10,661 bases of DNA from Kiritimatiellia bacterium (GTDB lineage Bacteria; Verrucomicrobiota; Kiritimatiellia; B70-G9), in assembly GCA_012961745.1 (NCBI GenBank), contig DTYT01000120.1, positions 1 to 10,661 of the forward strand, given 5' to 3'. Below the pieces are notes generated by a model, which was not told the DNA's origin, ran no database searches, and was given only the letters and a program-made list of their open reading frames with translations. This document shows positions 1 to 7,437 of this stretch, in pieces (positions within the stretch are counted from its first letter, which is position 1; each line of letters starts with the position of its first letter). The position numbers and the translations under genes were made by a program.

Positions 1-6
1 TATCCT

Positions 7-1188
7 TCACCCCCCCAACGCCCGATCCGCCGCCTGAAGGATATCGGATACCTCAATTGCCCGCATGCAGGCAGCCGAGGTGCGGCTGCGGGTCACAAGA
101 CAAACGGTTTGCAGGCAAGGACAACACGGGTAGCGGTGATGAATAGTTTGTGCACCGGGCGGAGCGCAGAGGCGTGGATCGGTCGGTCCGAAGACTACTA
201 CGCGGGGCACTCTAACGGCCGCCGCCAAGTGCGATACCGAGGAATCCGTTCCAATAAACAGCCGCGCCGATGCCAGCAAGGCAGCCAGTTGAAGCAGAGT
301 CAAGCGACCGCAAAGATTGAGGAGCCCGGTGTCGTCACCTGCGATCTCAGCTGTCCGCCTTAGAAGCTCAATGGCCGGGCGCCGGTCAGCGGAAGATCCC
401 ACCACTACAACAGCGTTGCCACTCTTCTTGATCAGTTCGCCGCAGGCGTGAGCCAGGACCGGGGCGGGGATACGTCGCAATGGACTTCTCCCGCCGTTGA
501 ATAGCACCACCAGGCGTCGGGGATGGATGTCGTGGTCCTCCAGTACCGCAGCGGCCGCCAGTTCATCCTTACGGGTGTAATGGACCTGCGGTTGGCGGCC
601 AGCGGGTGTGATCCCCAGAGGTGCCAGCACTGACCAGTCCTTCTCAACCTCGTGAAGATTCTCCTGATAGGGCACACAGTCGGTCAGCAGAAATCGGCCG
701 CCGGATCGGTCATTGGAGATCCGGCGCACGGCACCCGCAAGATACATAAAGAGAAAGATATGCCGGAGATCACCTCGAAGGTCTACGGCCACGTCGTACC
801 GCGTTCGGCGCAAAGCGGCGAGGAGGCGGATCACGCCGCAGGGGAACCTTTTCCATGTTTTGGTGCGGCTTCCCGCCGGAGCCCACCAGGGACAGTCAAA
901 GACGATTACATTGTCCACGTATCGATTGAAACGGACGATTTCGGCCGCCCATGATCCGCACAGGAAATCAATACGTGCTTCGGGAAGCTTCCCCCGCAGG
1001 ACCGGAAGTACTGCGGTACTCATTATAACGTCGCCGATTTGATCGGCACGGATCACGAGAATCCGCGCCGGAGGATAGGCTGGCGGCGTGAATTTTCGAT
1101 GTCCCAGACGGCTCGGGAACGTTGTAACCCAAAGGACGGTGTTGAGGATTCTGGCTCCTAGCCGCTTGAGAGGGGCTCGAACTCCCAT
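7..1188 (-). CDS. Glycosyltransferase family 9 (heptosyltransferase-like)
   Basis: This is a complete gene of 393 residues from the chosen start. It predicts a cytoplasmic or membrane-peripheral GT-B glycosyltransferase that moves a sugar, classically ADP-heptose, onto LPS or another glycan. The GT9 fold begins at about residue 42 (ARILVIRADQIGD). A second-domain stretch follows (FNGGRSPLRRIP), then VVVVGSSADRR, the nucleotide-sugar site GTDSSVSHLAA and FGPTDPR. The cysteine-rich tail (CCPCLQTVC ... ACM) is common in GT9 proteins. The first 41 residues are basic and amphipathic and may touch the membrane. The ATG at 1188 is preferred to the in-frame ATG at 1242, because the extra 18 residues do not look like the family and that start lacks a clear ribosome binding site; a GAGGGG lies 13 bases before 1188, so the choice is not firm. 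The gene is divergent from the sugar operon. Family is clear; acceptor and donor are not. Confidence 0.88.
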   Translation of the reverse strand: MGVRAPLKRLGARILNTVLWVTTFPSRLGHRKFTPPAYPPARILVIRADQIGDVIMSTAVLPVLRGKLPEARIDFLCGSWAAEIVRFNRYVDNVIVFDCPWWAPAGSRTKTWKRFPCGVIRLLAALRRTRYDVAVDLRGDLRHIFLFMYLAGAVRRISNDRSGGRFLLTDCVPYQENLHEVEKDWSVLAPLGITPAGRQPQVHYTRKDELAAAAVLEDHDIHPRRLVVLFNGGRSPLRRIPAPVLAHACGELIKKSGNAVVVVGSSADRRPAIELLRRTAEIAGDDTGLLNLCGRLTLLQLAALLASARLFIGTDSSVSHLAAAVRVPRVVVFGPTDPRLCAPPGAQTIHHRYPCCPCLQTVCLVTRSRTSAACMRAIEVSDILQAADRALGG

Positions 1189-1716
1189 TTTACAAGGGAT
1201 GCCCCTCGTTGGGAGCCCGGATCGTTGTTTTGGTGTCCCCATGACGGTCTTTTCTACTTTATCCGAGGGCAGGTTCCAAGACGGGAGGCCCAGTTCGGTC
1301 CTCCAGATCGAACCGGAGCGCCTACTTGTGCCGAATCACACGGCCCTGGACCGATCAGCGCACGAATCCCACTATCTCTTTGCCCTGGCAGGCGAGAAGG
1401 CCCGGGACGCGATGCCTGTTCAAGACCACTCCGCCAATTCGCGTACTCTCTACCATGGGGTCCGGCGGGCGGGGCGTAACACTAGGGAACGGTGACTGAT
1501 GAAACGATGGTGGACCCGGCTGGAGATCCGCTGGCCGCTACGCGCGGCAAGCTTTGTGAGCAGTCGGATCCAGAGGCGGCGGGGCTACTCCGGACGAGCA
1601 TATTCATACCGCAGAGGTAGCGGGGAAGGCGGCGAGAAGATGCGGTGTTCGTATGGAGCCCGCCGGGGATTAGTCATAGGGTACAGTTCCGGCGCCTCGA
1701 CCGCCCTCTGATGGGT
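1189..1716. other. Gene-poor divergent intergenic region
   Basis: About 530 bases lie between the GT9 gene and the operon promoter. All three plus-strand frames are open from about 1245 to 1480, as expected for GC-rich DNA, but none has a convincing start with a ribosome binding site, a recognisable motif, or matching frame quality throughout. A 70-codon frame from ATG 1499 encodes an arginine-rich, low-quality sequence. Another frame (1486-1620) reads more like protein (e.g. MVDPAGDPLAATRGK) but is only about 42 codons and ends at TAG 1618. I see no tRNA, no riboswitch core that I recognise and no tandem repeat. It could be a divergent regulatory region or the remains of a lost gene. Confidence 0.5.
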
Positions 1717-1745
1717 TTGACAGAGCCGTCTCTGCCGTGGATACT
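1717..1745 (+). promoter_or_regulatory. Sigma70-type promoter of the rmlC operon
   Basis: A perfect -35 box TTGACA (1717-1722) is followed after exactly 17 bases by a -10 box GATACT (1740-1745, 4 of 6 consensus positions). Transcription would start near 1752, leaving a leader of about 30 bases that contains the ribosome binding site of rmlC. This placement also argues against the upstream GTG at 1737 as the rmlC start, since it would lie inside the promoter. Confidence 0.6.
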
Positions 1746-1768
1746 TCGTACCACTTCGGGCGGAACAT

Positions 1769-1775
1769 GGAGGAG
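1769..1775 (+). promoter_or_regulatory. Ribosome binding site fixing the rmlC start
   Basis: GGAGGAG sits six bases before the ATG at 1782. It selects that codon over the in-frame GTG at 1737 and ATG at 1767, and gives an N-terminus (MPLEIIDRHLGD) typical of RmlC proteins. Confidence 0.75.
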
Positions 1776-1781
1776 TACGCG

Positions 1782-2357
1782 ATGCCGCTGGAGATTATCG
1801 ACCGACACCTGGGCGACATACTGGTGGTGAGATCGCAAAGGTACGAGGATTTCCGCGGTTTCTTTATGGAGACCTATCGTAAAGACGAGTTCACCGCCTT
1901 CGGCGTTCGGGATGAATTCGTGCAGGACAACCATTCCGGCTCAGTACGAAATGTTCTGCGGGGGTTACACTTTCAGTGGGATCCGCCCATGGCAAAGCTC
2001 ATGCGTGTGACGCTGGGAACAGCTTTTCTCGTGGCGGTGGATATCCGGAAGGGGTCCCCCACGCTTGGAAAGTGGTTCGGAATCGAAGTTTCCGCCAAGA
2101 GCGGATTACAGGTGTGGGCGCCGGCGGGATTTGCCCGGGGGTTCTGCGTGCTTTCCGAGTATGCGGAGATCCAATACAAGTGCACGGGGATTTACAATCC
2201 CAACGGGGAGTCGGGCATCCGGTGGAATGACCCCGCGATTGGGATTGAATGGCCGGTGACCGTCCCCATCATTTCGCCCAAAGATGCGCATGCCCAGACA
2301 TTGGAGGAGTGGTTAAAGCGCCCGGAATCTGATCTCCTCAGGTATCGGGCACGTTGA
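1782..2357 (+). CDS. rfbC: dTDP-4-dehydrorhamnose 3,5-epimerase (RmlC/RfbC)
   Basis: This 191-residue cupin enzyme epimerises C3 and C5 of dTDP-4-keto-6-deoxy-glucose, the third step to dTDP-L-rhamnose, in the cytoplasm. Visible family signatures are FRGFFMETYR near the N-terminus, QDNHSGS, VLRGLHFQ with the catalytic histidine, FLVAVDIRKGSPT, the GFARGF-VLSEYAEIQYKCTGIYNP block carrying the conserved tyrosine, and GIRWNDPAIGIEWP near the C-terminus. The FARGF form (instead of FAHGF) is common in proteobacterial relatives. Length matches the family (about 180-190). It is the first gene of the operon, and its TGA overlaps the TTG start of the next gene (TTGA, 2354-2357), so translation is probably coupled. 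Family certain; the exact substrate could be another 4-keto-6-deoxy sugar since RmlA and RmlB are not here. Confidence 0.93.
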   Translation: MPLEIIDRHLGDILVVRSQRYEDFRGFFMETYRKDEFTAFGVRDEFVQDNHSGSVRNVLRGLHFQWDPPMAKLMRVTLGTAFLVAVDIRKGSPTLGKWFGIEVSAKSGLQVWAPAGFARGFCVLSEYAEIQYKCTGIYNPNGESGIRWNDPAIGIEWPVTVPIISPKDAHAQTLEEWLKRPESDLLRYRAR

Positions 2358-3358
2358 GTATACCCGTGAGAATACTAGTAGCAGGCGGCTGCGGCTATGT
2401 CGGAAGCGTGCTTGTTCCACGCTTGGCCGAGCGGGGCTATCGGGTTGAGGTGGTGGACACGCTGTGGTTCGGCAGCCATCTGCCCCAGACCATTCCCGTC
2501 AACAAGAAGGACCTATTTGAACTGCAGGAAGGGAACCTTGAGGGGTTCAATCAGGTCATCTTCCTGGCGGGTTTGTCGAACGATCCCATGGCCGAGTATT
2601 CCCCCTCTCTCAACTTCATCTACAACGCAGCGGGCCCCGCTTACGTCGCCTACCTCGCCAAGAAGGCGGGGGTGCGACGGTTCATTTTTGCCAGCACCTG
2701 CTCGGTTTATGGCTATACCGAAGACACCCTATGCACGGAAGACTCCATGGCGACCTCTTCTTATCCCTATGGGATATCCAAGCTCCAGGGCGAGCGGGCG
2801 GTCATGCAGATGGCCAGCGAGCGCTTCTCGGTGATTTGTCTGCGGAAAGGGACGGTGTGCGGGTACAGTCCGCGGATGCGCTTTGATTTAGTGGTGAACA
2901 CGATGTACAAGACGGCGGTTTCCGACGGCTGCATATATATCTTCAATCCGGAGACATGGCGTCCGGTGGTGAGCATCCAGGACGCGGCCAGCGCTTATAT
3001 CCGGGCCATAGAGGCTTCCTCCCGCATTTCCGGCGTTTTTAATATCGCCTCCGGCAACTTCACGGTGGGCGAGATGGGCGATATCGTACGCGACCGTCTC
3101 CAGCGATTGAGTGGGAAGCGGATTGCTTTGAGCATCGAACATCGCGGTGAATACCGCAGCTACAAAGTCGATATTAGCCATGCCGTGACGACGTTGAGCT
3201 TCAAGCCGCGGCATGGGATCGAGGATATCGTGGCCGATCTGTACGAACATGGTGACCAATACGGCGACCTGGAATCCGAGACCTATTACAACATCCGAAC
3301 ATTCCGCAGGATTTTTCCGGTGGGCGCCAGGAGCGGGCCATGGCAACGGTTGCCGTGA
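2354..3358 (+). CDS. NAD(P)-dependent epimerase/dehydratase, extended SDR of LSNDP type
   Basis: This is a 334-residue extended short-chain dehydrogenase acting on a nucleotide sugar in the cytoplasm. The Rossmann motif GGCGYVG is at residues 11-17, the Ser/Thr region STCSVYG at 114-120, and the catalytic Tyr-Lys pair at Y139 and K143 (YGISK). The segment LAGLSNDPM replaces the HLAAESHVDRS seen in RmlB, so it is not a standard 4,6-dehydratase. SDRs with LSNDP often sit beside rfbC-like epimerases in deoxysugar clusters, and their exact reaction varies. The TTG at 2354 overlaps the rmlC stop; a GTG at 2366 is an alternative start that would give MRILVAGG. Neither has a good ribosome binding site, so coupling to rmlC is likely. 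The 3' end overlaps rmlD by 19 bases. Reductase, epimerase and dehydratase roles all remain possible. Confidence 0.85.
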   Translation: MSIPVRILVAGGCGYVGSVLVPRLAERGYRVEVVDTLWFGSHLPQTIPVNKKDLFELQEGNLEGFNQVIFLAGLSNDPMAEYSPSLNFIYNAAGPAYVAYLAKKAGVRRFIFASTCSVYGYTEDTLCTEDSMATSSYPYGISKLQGERAVMQMASERFSVICLRKGTVCGYSPRMRFDLVVNTMYKTAVSDGCIYIFNPETWRPVVSIQDAASAYIRAIEASSRISGVFNIASGNFTVGEMGDIVRDRLQRLSGKRIALSIEHRGEYRSYKVDISHAVTTLSFKPRHGIEDIVADLYEHGDQYGDLESETYYNIRTFRRIFPVGARSGPWQRLP

Positions 3359-4218
3359 TAGGGGCCAACGGCCAATTGGGATGTGATCTGTGCGATATCT
3401 TCGGGGCCGCCGGATGGGAGGTGGTCGGAGTCACCCATGCGGACCTGGATGTCGTTGACGGTGACCGCGTACGGGCATGGGTGCTTGGTTACCGGCCTGC
3501 AGTGGTGGTCAATACGGCCGCCTTTCATAACGTAGAAGCGTGTGAGGCGGATCCATTGCGCGCCTTCCGGGTTAACGCTGTGGGAGCGCGCAATGTGGCC
3601 GAAGCCTGCCGCCAAGCGGAGTCCTATTTGATTCATATAAGCACGGACTACGTATTTGATGGTGCCAAACGGACTCCCTACCGAGAGACTGATCTTCCTT
3701 TGCCGCTCAACGTCTATGGGAACACCAAGCTGGCCGGCGAGTATTTCGTACTGTCGAGACAGCCAATGTGTGCGGTAGTCAGGACGTCCGGACTATATGG
3801 AATGCATCCTTGCCGGGCGAAAGGATGCAATTTCGTTGAGCTGATGCTCAGACTCGCTTCGGAGAAAAGTCAGGTCCGCGTGGTCGACGATGAGGTCCTT
3901 ACCCCTACCTTCACCCGGGACCTCGCTCGCCAGATTTTGCGCGTGGCAGAAAAGCGTTCGGCGATGGGAGTATGCCATGCCACGAGCGAGGGAGAGTGTT
4001 CATGGTTCGAGTTTGCAGCCGCAGTTTTTGAATTGGCCGGTGTCGAGGTGCTCCTTCAGCGAGCTGGTCCCGGAGAGTTTCCCCACAAGGCACCCCGTCC
4101 TAAGTATTCGGTATTGGAGAACATGAGACTGAGCAGTCTGGGGCTGAACGTGATGCGTCACTGGAAGGAGGCCTTGCAGGAGTACTTGGCCGCCAGGAGT
4201 GGTAGATCGGACGGATAG
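3340..4218 (+). CDS. rfbD: dTDP-4-dehydrorhamnose reductase (RmlD/RfbD)
   Basis: This 292-residue SDR reduces the 4-keto group of dTDP-4-keto-L-rhamnose with NAD(P)H, the last step to dTDP-L-rhamnose. It has GANGQLG at residues 8-14, VVNTAAFHNVEACEADP with AFRVNAVGARNVAEAC, the STDYVFDG motif (S101, T102), the YGNTK pair (Y126, K130), LTPTFTRDLA and RPKYSVLEN near the C-terminus. All of these are standard RmlD signatures, and the length matches the usual 290-300. The ATG is preceded by AGGAG (3329-3333) at six bases. The start lies 19 bases inside the upstream SDR gene. Together with rmlC it points to an L-rhamnose-type donor, but a different 6-deoxy-hexose cannot be excluded. Confidence 0.92.
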   Translation: MATVAVIGANGQLGCDLCDIFGAAGWEVVGVTHADLDVVDGDRVRAWVLGYRPAVVVNTAAFHNVEACEADPLRAFRVNAVGARNVAEACRQAESYLIHISTDYVFDGAKRTPYRETDLPLPLNVYGNTKLAGEYFVLSRQPMCAVVRTSGLYGMHPCRAKGCNFVELMLRLASEKSQVRVVDDEVLTPTFTRDLARQILRVAEKRSAMGVCHATSEGECSWFEFAAAVFELAGVEVLLQRAGPGEFPHKAPRPKYSVLENMRLSSLGLNVMRHWKEALQEYLAARSGRSDG

Positions 4219-4222
4219 CGGT

Positions 4223-5335
4223 ATGTCCCACCAGAGGCTTCATATTGCCATTGCAGGCAGCCGGGGGATTCCTTCCGGCTACAGCGGATACGAGACGTTT
4301 GCCGAAGAGCTGGCCGTGCGCCTGGTGCGGCGGGGACACCGGGTGACCGTGTATTGCCGCAAGGGTTTTTTTCGAGAGCGGCCACGGCATTATCGCGGCG
4401 TGGAATTGATCTACCTGCCGGCCATAAATACCAAGAATTTCAGCACGCTTACTCACAGCCTGGTGACGGTGCTGCACCTCTACAGACACCGCCCGGACAT
4501 CGTCCTTTTCGTGAATGTGGCCACCGCGCCATTCTGCTGCATGACCCGGCTATACCGAGTGCCGACGGTCTTGAATGTGGACGGCATGGAGTGGCTCCGG
4601 CCCAAATGGAGCGCTTTGGGCCGCAAGTACTTCCTCCTTAGTGCGCGGATTGCCCGATATTGCGCCGATCGCGTCGTGACCGATGCATACGCCATGCAGG
4701 AGATCTATCAGAGGCAATTCCATACCGATTCGGAAGTTATCGCCTATGGAGCCGAGGAGGGCTTTGCGCAGAACCCGGAGAGGGTGCGTGGATTGGGATT
4801 GGAGCCCGGACGCTATTTCTTCACCGCGTGCCGGCTGGTACCGGACAACAATGTGGACCTGCTGGTGACCGCATTCCGTAATTCCAGCGTGCAGATGAAG
4901 TATGCACTCGCTGGCGGTACCCCCTACCGCAGCGCGTACGTCGATAGGCTGAAGACTTTGGCCGATGACCGAGTCGTTTTCCTGGGCCATATTGATGACC
5001 ACGCACTCATTCGCGAACTCCACTGCAATGCGTACGCTTACCTGCATGGTCACCAGTATGGCGGTACCAATCCCACCCTGTTGAAGGCGTTGGCCTGTGG
5101 CAACTGCGTTTTGGCGCTTGATACGCCCTTTAACCGCGAGGTACTCGGGCAATACGGTATATTCTTTCCGAAAGACGCCGAGAGGGTGCGGCTCGAGATC
5201 GAGGCGGTGGCGGCGGATTCGGAAAAGAGGGATCGGCTTTCCTCTTCTGCCCGAGAGAGAATCCGCCAGCGGTATACTTGGGACTTGGTGGTCGACAAGT
5301 ATGAATCGCTCTTCCGGCGCTTGGCGGGGTGCTAG
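4223..5335 (+). CDS. DUF1972/GT4 glycosyltransferase, possible rhamnosyltransferase
   Basis: This 370-residue GT-B glycosyltransferase acts at the cytoplasmic face of the membrane. The N-terminal DUF1972 domain is clear: IAIAGSRGIPSGYSGYETF, then ELAVRLVRRGHRVTVYCR. The GT4 half carries FTACRLVPDNNVDLLVTAF, the GGTNPTLLKALACGN loop and LDTPFNREVLG. Related enzymes such as streptococcal WchF/Cps2T add rhamnose to the first lipid-linked sugar, which fits the upstream rmlC and rmlD, but that is inference. The ATG at 4223 is preferred over the in-frame GTG at 4199 because it gives the family N-terminus; it lies four bases after the rmlD stop. Residue K288 stands where related GT4 enzymes usually have the second glutamate of the EX7E motif. 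Confidence 0.85.
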   Translation: MSHQRLHIAIAGSRGIPSGYSGYETFAEELAVRLVRRGHRVTVYCRKGFFRERPRHYRGVELIYLPAINTKNFSTLTHSLVTVLHLYRHRPDIVLFVNVATAPFCCMTRLYRVPTVLNVDGMEWLRPKWSALGRKYFLLSARIARYCADRVVTDAYAMQEIYQRQFHTDSEVIAYGAEEGFAQNPERVRGLGLEPGRYFFTACRLVPDNNVDLLVTAFRNSSVQMKYALAGGTPYRSAYVDRLKTLADDRVVFLGHIDDHALIRELHCNAYAYLHGHQYGGTNPTLLKALACGNCVLALDTPFNREVLGQYGIFFPKDAERVRLEIEAVAADSEKRDRLSSSARERIRQRYTWDLVVDKYESLFRRLAGC

Positions 5336-5363
5336 CGGGTTCAGTCGAGCCAGCAGGCATTTG

Positions 5364-5392
5364 TTGCCTTGCCAGGCGGCTGCTCATAGAAT
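5364..5392 (+). promoter_or_regulatory. Candidate sigma70-type promoter upstream of the WbaP-type gene
   Basis: TTGCCT (5364-5369, 4 of 6) and TAGAAT (5387-5392, 5 of 6) are separated by 17 bases in the 114-base gap between the glycosyltransferase and the sugar-phosphate transferase. A start near 5399 would leave a leader of about 50 bases. It may be an internal promoter in addition to read-through from 1717. No factor-independent terminator was seen in the gap. Confidence 0.45.
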
Positions 5393-5438
5393 CAAATGTG
5401 CGGGTGGACGGCCGTGGCGGTTCGTCCTCCCGCCCCGT

Positions 5439-5445
5439 GGGGTGA
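5439..5445 (+). promoter_or_regulatory. Ribosome binding site fixing the WbaP-type start
   Basis: GGGGTGA lies four bases before the ATG at 5450. The in-frame ATG at 5396 would add 18 residues without a ribosome binding site and without family resemblance, so 5450 is chosen. Confidence 0.55.
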
Positions 5446-5449
5446 ACTG

Positions 5450-6859
5450 ATGCGCACAGCGGTCAATAGCTTCTCATATTTTCGACGTTACTGGGCGAAC
5501 ACTGCTGCGTTAGGTGTCGCGGACGCAGTGGCTTTAATTGCCGCCGTAGCCGCTAGCGGCGCGGTCCGCTACCTTTTCCGCGGGCATCATATGATACCAG
5601 CATGGAGCTGGCTGCTTATACCGGTCTGGTGGCTGGCTGCAGGGATCACCAAGATGCTTCCCGATTGGGGGCTGGGTCCCGTGGAACATTTCCGGCGCAC
5701 GGTTCTTTTACTTCTGGGACTTTTCGGGGGTGGGACGGCTGCGGTTTTCTTGAGTAAGGCGGGGGAAGAAGTTAGCCGGCTAACGTTCACCAACGCATTT
5801 GTTTTTGCTCTGCTGCTCGTGCCGATGGTGAGGCTTACCGTAAAGCGGTTCCTCATCAGCCGGCGCTGGTGGGGCCTGCCAGCGGTGATTTATGGAAACA
5901 ACGAGATCGCCCGACAGGTTCTGGAGGCAATGAGGCATGAGACCGGACTGGGATATTTCCCGGTTGGTGCGTTCTATGAGGAGCAGCCGGGTATCCCGAA
6001 TTTCCTGGACGATTTACCCCGTTTGGGAGGTCTGGAGCAGACGACCGAATCAGCCGCGGTTGCCGTGGTGGCGGCGCGCGACATGAGCAGCGAAGAGCTG
6101 GTAAGTCTGCTGGAAGGGCCCCTCGCAGTGTACCAGCGCATAATTATTGTTCCCGATCTTCTCGAAACGCCGACGCTATGGGTTAGCCCGCGGGATTTTC
6201 TCGGCGTTCTGGGGCTCGAAGTAACTAGTAACCTCTTGAATCCCCTTGCACGCGTTGCCAAGCGGTTTACGGAGATCCTTCTGGTACTGTTGGTGGCCCC
6301 TCTCTGGATACCGGCCTGCTTGATTATCGCGGGTTTGATTGTGCTTGAGGACCGCGCACATCCCTTTTTCACTCAGGAGCGCATCGGTTTGGGAGGAACG
6401 CGTTTCCGGACCTACAAATTTCGAACTATGCTGGTCAACGCGGAGGAAGCCCTGAAGCGTGCGCTGGAGGAGCATCCCGAATTGGAGGGCCAGTGGAGCG
6501 GCGACTTCAAACTGAAGGAAGATCCCCGGGTCACGAATATAGGACGATTGTTGCGCCGCTATTCCTTGGATGAATTACCCCAGTTTCTGAATGTTCTCAA
6601 GGGGGACATGGCATTGGTGGGACCGCGTCCCCTGCCCGCCTATCATCATCATCGGCTTCCGGAAAGGGCTCGGGCTCTTCGAGAAAGAGTTAGACCGGGA
6701 GTGACTGGCTTGTGGCAGGTGTCCGGCCGGAGCGAAGCGGGAACCGGAGGGATGGTCAAATGGGATACCTACTACGTCCGTAACTGGTCAGTGTGGCTGG
6801 ATATGGTCATTATTGTCCGAACCCTCAGGGCGGTAGTGACTGGACGGGGTGCGTATTGA
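5450..6859 (+). CDS. wbaP: Undecaprenyl-phosphate hexose-1-phosphate transferase, WbaP type
   Basis: This 469-residue integral inner-membrane enzyme transfers galactose- or glucose-1-phosphate from a UDP-sugar to undecaprenyl phosphate and so starts the repeat unit. Four hydrophobic segments fill the N-terminal part (about residues 18-40, 47-63, 81-100, 112-135), with the WbaP-like signature DWGLGPVEHFRR between the second and third. A Rossmann-like CoA-binding domain follows (VIYGNNEIARQVLEA). The C-terminal catalytic domain starts with a re-entrant hydrophobic helix, then PFFTQERIGLGG, FRTYKFRTM, DPRVTNIGRLLRRYSLDELPQ with the catalytic Asp-Glu pair D374-E375, GDMALVGPRPLP and the RPGVTGLWQVSGRSE block. 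Length fits WbaP (about 476). It may have its own promoter. Galactose versus glucose specificity cannot be told from motifs alone. Confidence 0.92.
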   Translation: MRTAVNSFSYFRRYWANTAALGVADAVALIAAVAASGAVRYLFRGHHMIPAWSWLLIPVWWLAAGITKMLPDWGLGPVEHFRRTVLLLLGLFGGGTAAVFLSKAGEEVSRLTFTNAFVFALLLVPMVRLTVKRFLISRRWWGLPAVIYGNNEIARQVLEAMRHETGLGYFPVGAFYEEQPGIPNFLDDLPRLGGLEQTTESAAVAVVAARDMSSEELVSLLEGPLAVYQRIIIVPDLLETPTLWVSPRDFLGVLGLEVTSNLLNPLARVAKRFTEILLVLLVAPLWIPACLIIAGLIVLEDRAHPFFTQERIGLGGTRFRTYKFRTMLVNAEEALKRALEEHPELEGQWSGDFKLKEDPRVTNIGRLLRRYSLDELPQFLNVLKGDMALVGPRPLPAYHHHRLPERARALRERVRPGVTGLWQVSGRSEAGTGGMVKWDTYYVRNWSVWLDMVIIVRTLRAVVTGRGAY

Positions 6860-6894
6860 AGTCGCGCGGCTGCGTGGTGGGGGTAGACTGAGGC

Positions 6895-7419
6895 ATGCTG
6901 AGGAAATGTGTCTTTTTCGATCGGGATGGCATTGTCAATCGTTCGCCGGGTCTGGGATACGTAACTTGTCTTGAAGATTTCGAGGTACTTCCGGAATTCA
7001 TAGCAGCCCTCAGGAACGTGAAATCACACGGGTATTTGGCCATAGTAGTCAGCAACCAGCGTGGAGTCGCGCTAGGCAAGATGACCATCGAGACGGTTGA
7101 CCGCATCCATCGTTTCCTCCGCGAGACTCTCGCTACGGCGGGCTTGGCCCTTGACGCCATATACTACTGCCCGCATGACAACGGTGAGTGTGATTGCCGC
7201 AAGCCATCCCCCGGAATGCTTCTACGGGCTGCTGCGGAGTTCGGCATAGATCTGTCAGCCTCCTGGATGATAGGGGATTCATTGCGGGATGTGGTGGCCG
7301 GCAAGAGGGCTGGATGCCGCACGGTTCTGGTAGGGGATGAGACTGGAGAAGTGATCCCCGACTATCGCTTGGGCAGCGTCGCGGAATTGCCGGGATTCCT
7401 GTCTGCGCACCTGGATTGA
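6895..7419 (+). CDS. gmhB: HAD-IIIA phosphatase, GmhB-type (heptose 1,7-bisphosphate 7-phosphatase family)
   Basis: This 174-residue cytoplasmic HAD hydrolase belongs to the family that removes the 7-phosphate of D-glycero-D-manno-heptose 1,7-bisphosphate on the way to activated heptose. It has the nucleophile motif FFDRDG (D9, D11), VVSNQRGV (S53), a zinc-site pattern CPH at residues 92-94 and CDC at 99-101, RKPSPGM (K103) and MIGDSLRDV (D128, D132). The zinc loop is shorter than in E. coli GmhB, where the second cysteine pair is 107 and 109. The start lacks a close, strong ribosome binding site; a GGGGG run lies about 11-12 bases upstream. It is 35 bases after the WbaP-type gene and probably co-transcribed. 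No other heptose synthesis gene is in the window, so a related sugar bisphosphate is possible. Confidence 0.85.
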   Translation: MLRKCVFFDRDGIVNRSPGLGYVTCLEDFEVLPEFIAALRNVKSHGYLAIVVSNQRGVALGKMTIETVDRIHRFLRETLATAGLALDAIYYCPHDNGECDCRKPSPGMLLRAAAEFGIDLSASWMIGDSLRDVVAGKRAGCRTVLVGDETGEVIPDYRLGSVAELPGFLSAHLD

Positions 7420-7437
7420 CTGTAGGGCGGTGTACGT

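Noticed and set aside
1418..1436. tRNA-like 3' end (GTTCAAGACCACTCCGCCA)
   Set aside because: It resembles a T-loop plus acceptor ending in CCA, but the five bases before TTCAAGA do not pair with the five after it, and no matching 5' acceptor strand (GGAGTGG) lies upstream.
1088..1495. 135-codon plus-strand frame
   Set aside because: Its first 100 bases are antisense to the GT9 coding sequence, and no family signature is seen in the rest.
1499..1711. 70-codon plus-strand frame MKRWWTRLEIRW...
   Set aside because: It is arginine- and serine-rich, has no ribosome binding site or recognisable motif, and ends just before the promoter. Probably chance in GC-rich DNA.
1737..1781. N-terminal extension of rmlC from GTG 1737
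   Set aside because: It would start inside the -35/-10 promoter, and a strong GGAGGAG site selects the ATG at 1782.
4550..5152. 200-codon minus-strand frame
   Set aside because: It is fully antisense to the GT4 glycosyltransferase, which has clear family motifs; the minus frame has none.
5416..5434. Hairpin GGCGG / CCGCC before the WbaP-type gene
   Set aside because: It is only five base pairs with a nine-base loop and no T-run, so it is neither a terminator nor a convincing regulatory fold.
6856..6889. Possible promoter before the GmhB-type gene (TTGAAG and TAGACT)
   Set aside because: The spacing is 22 bases, too long for a sigma70 promoter. Co-transcription with the preceding gene is simpler.
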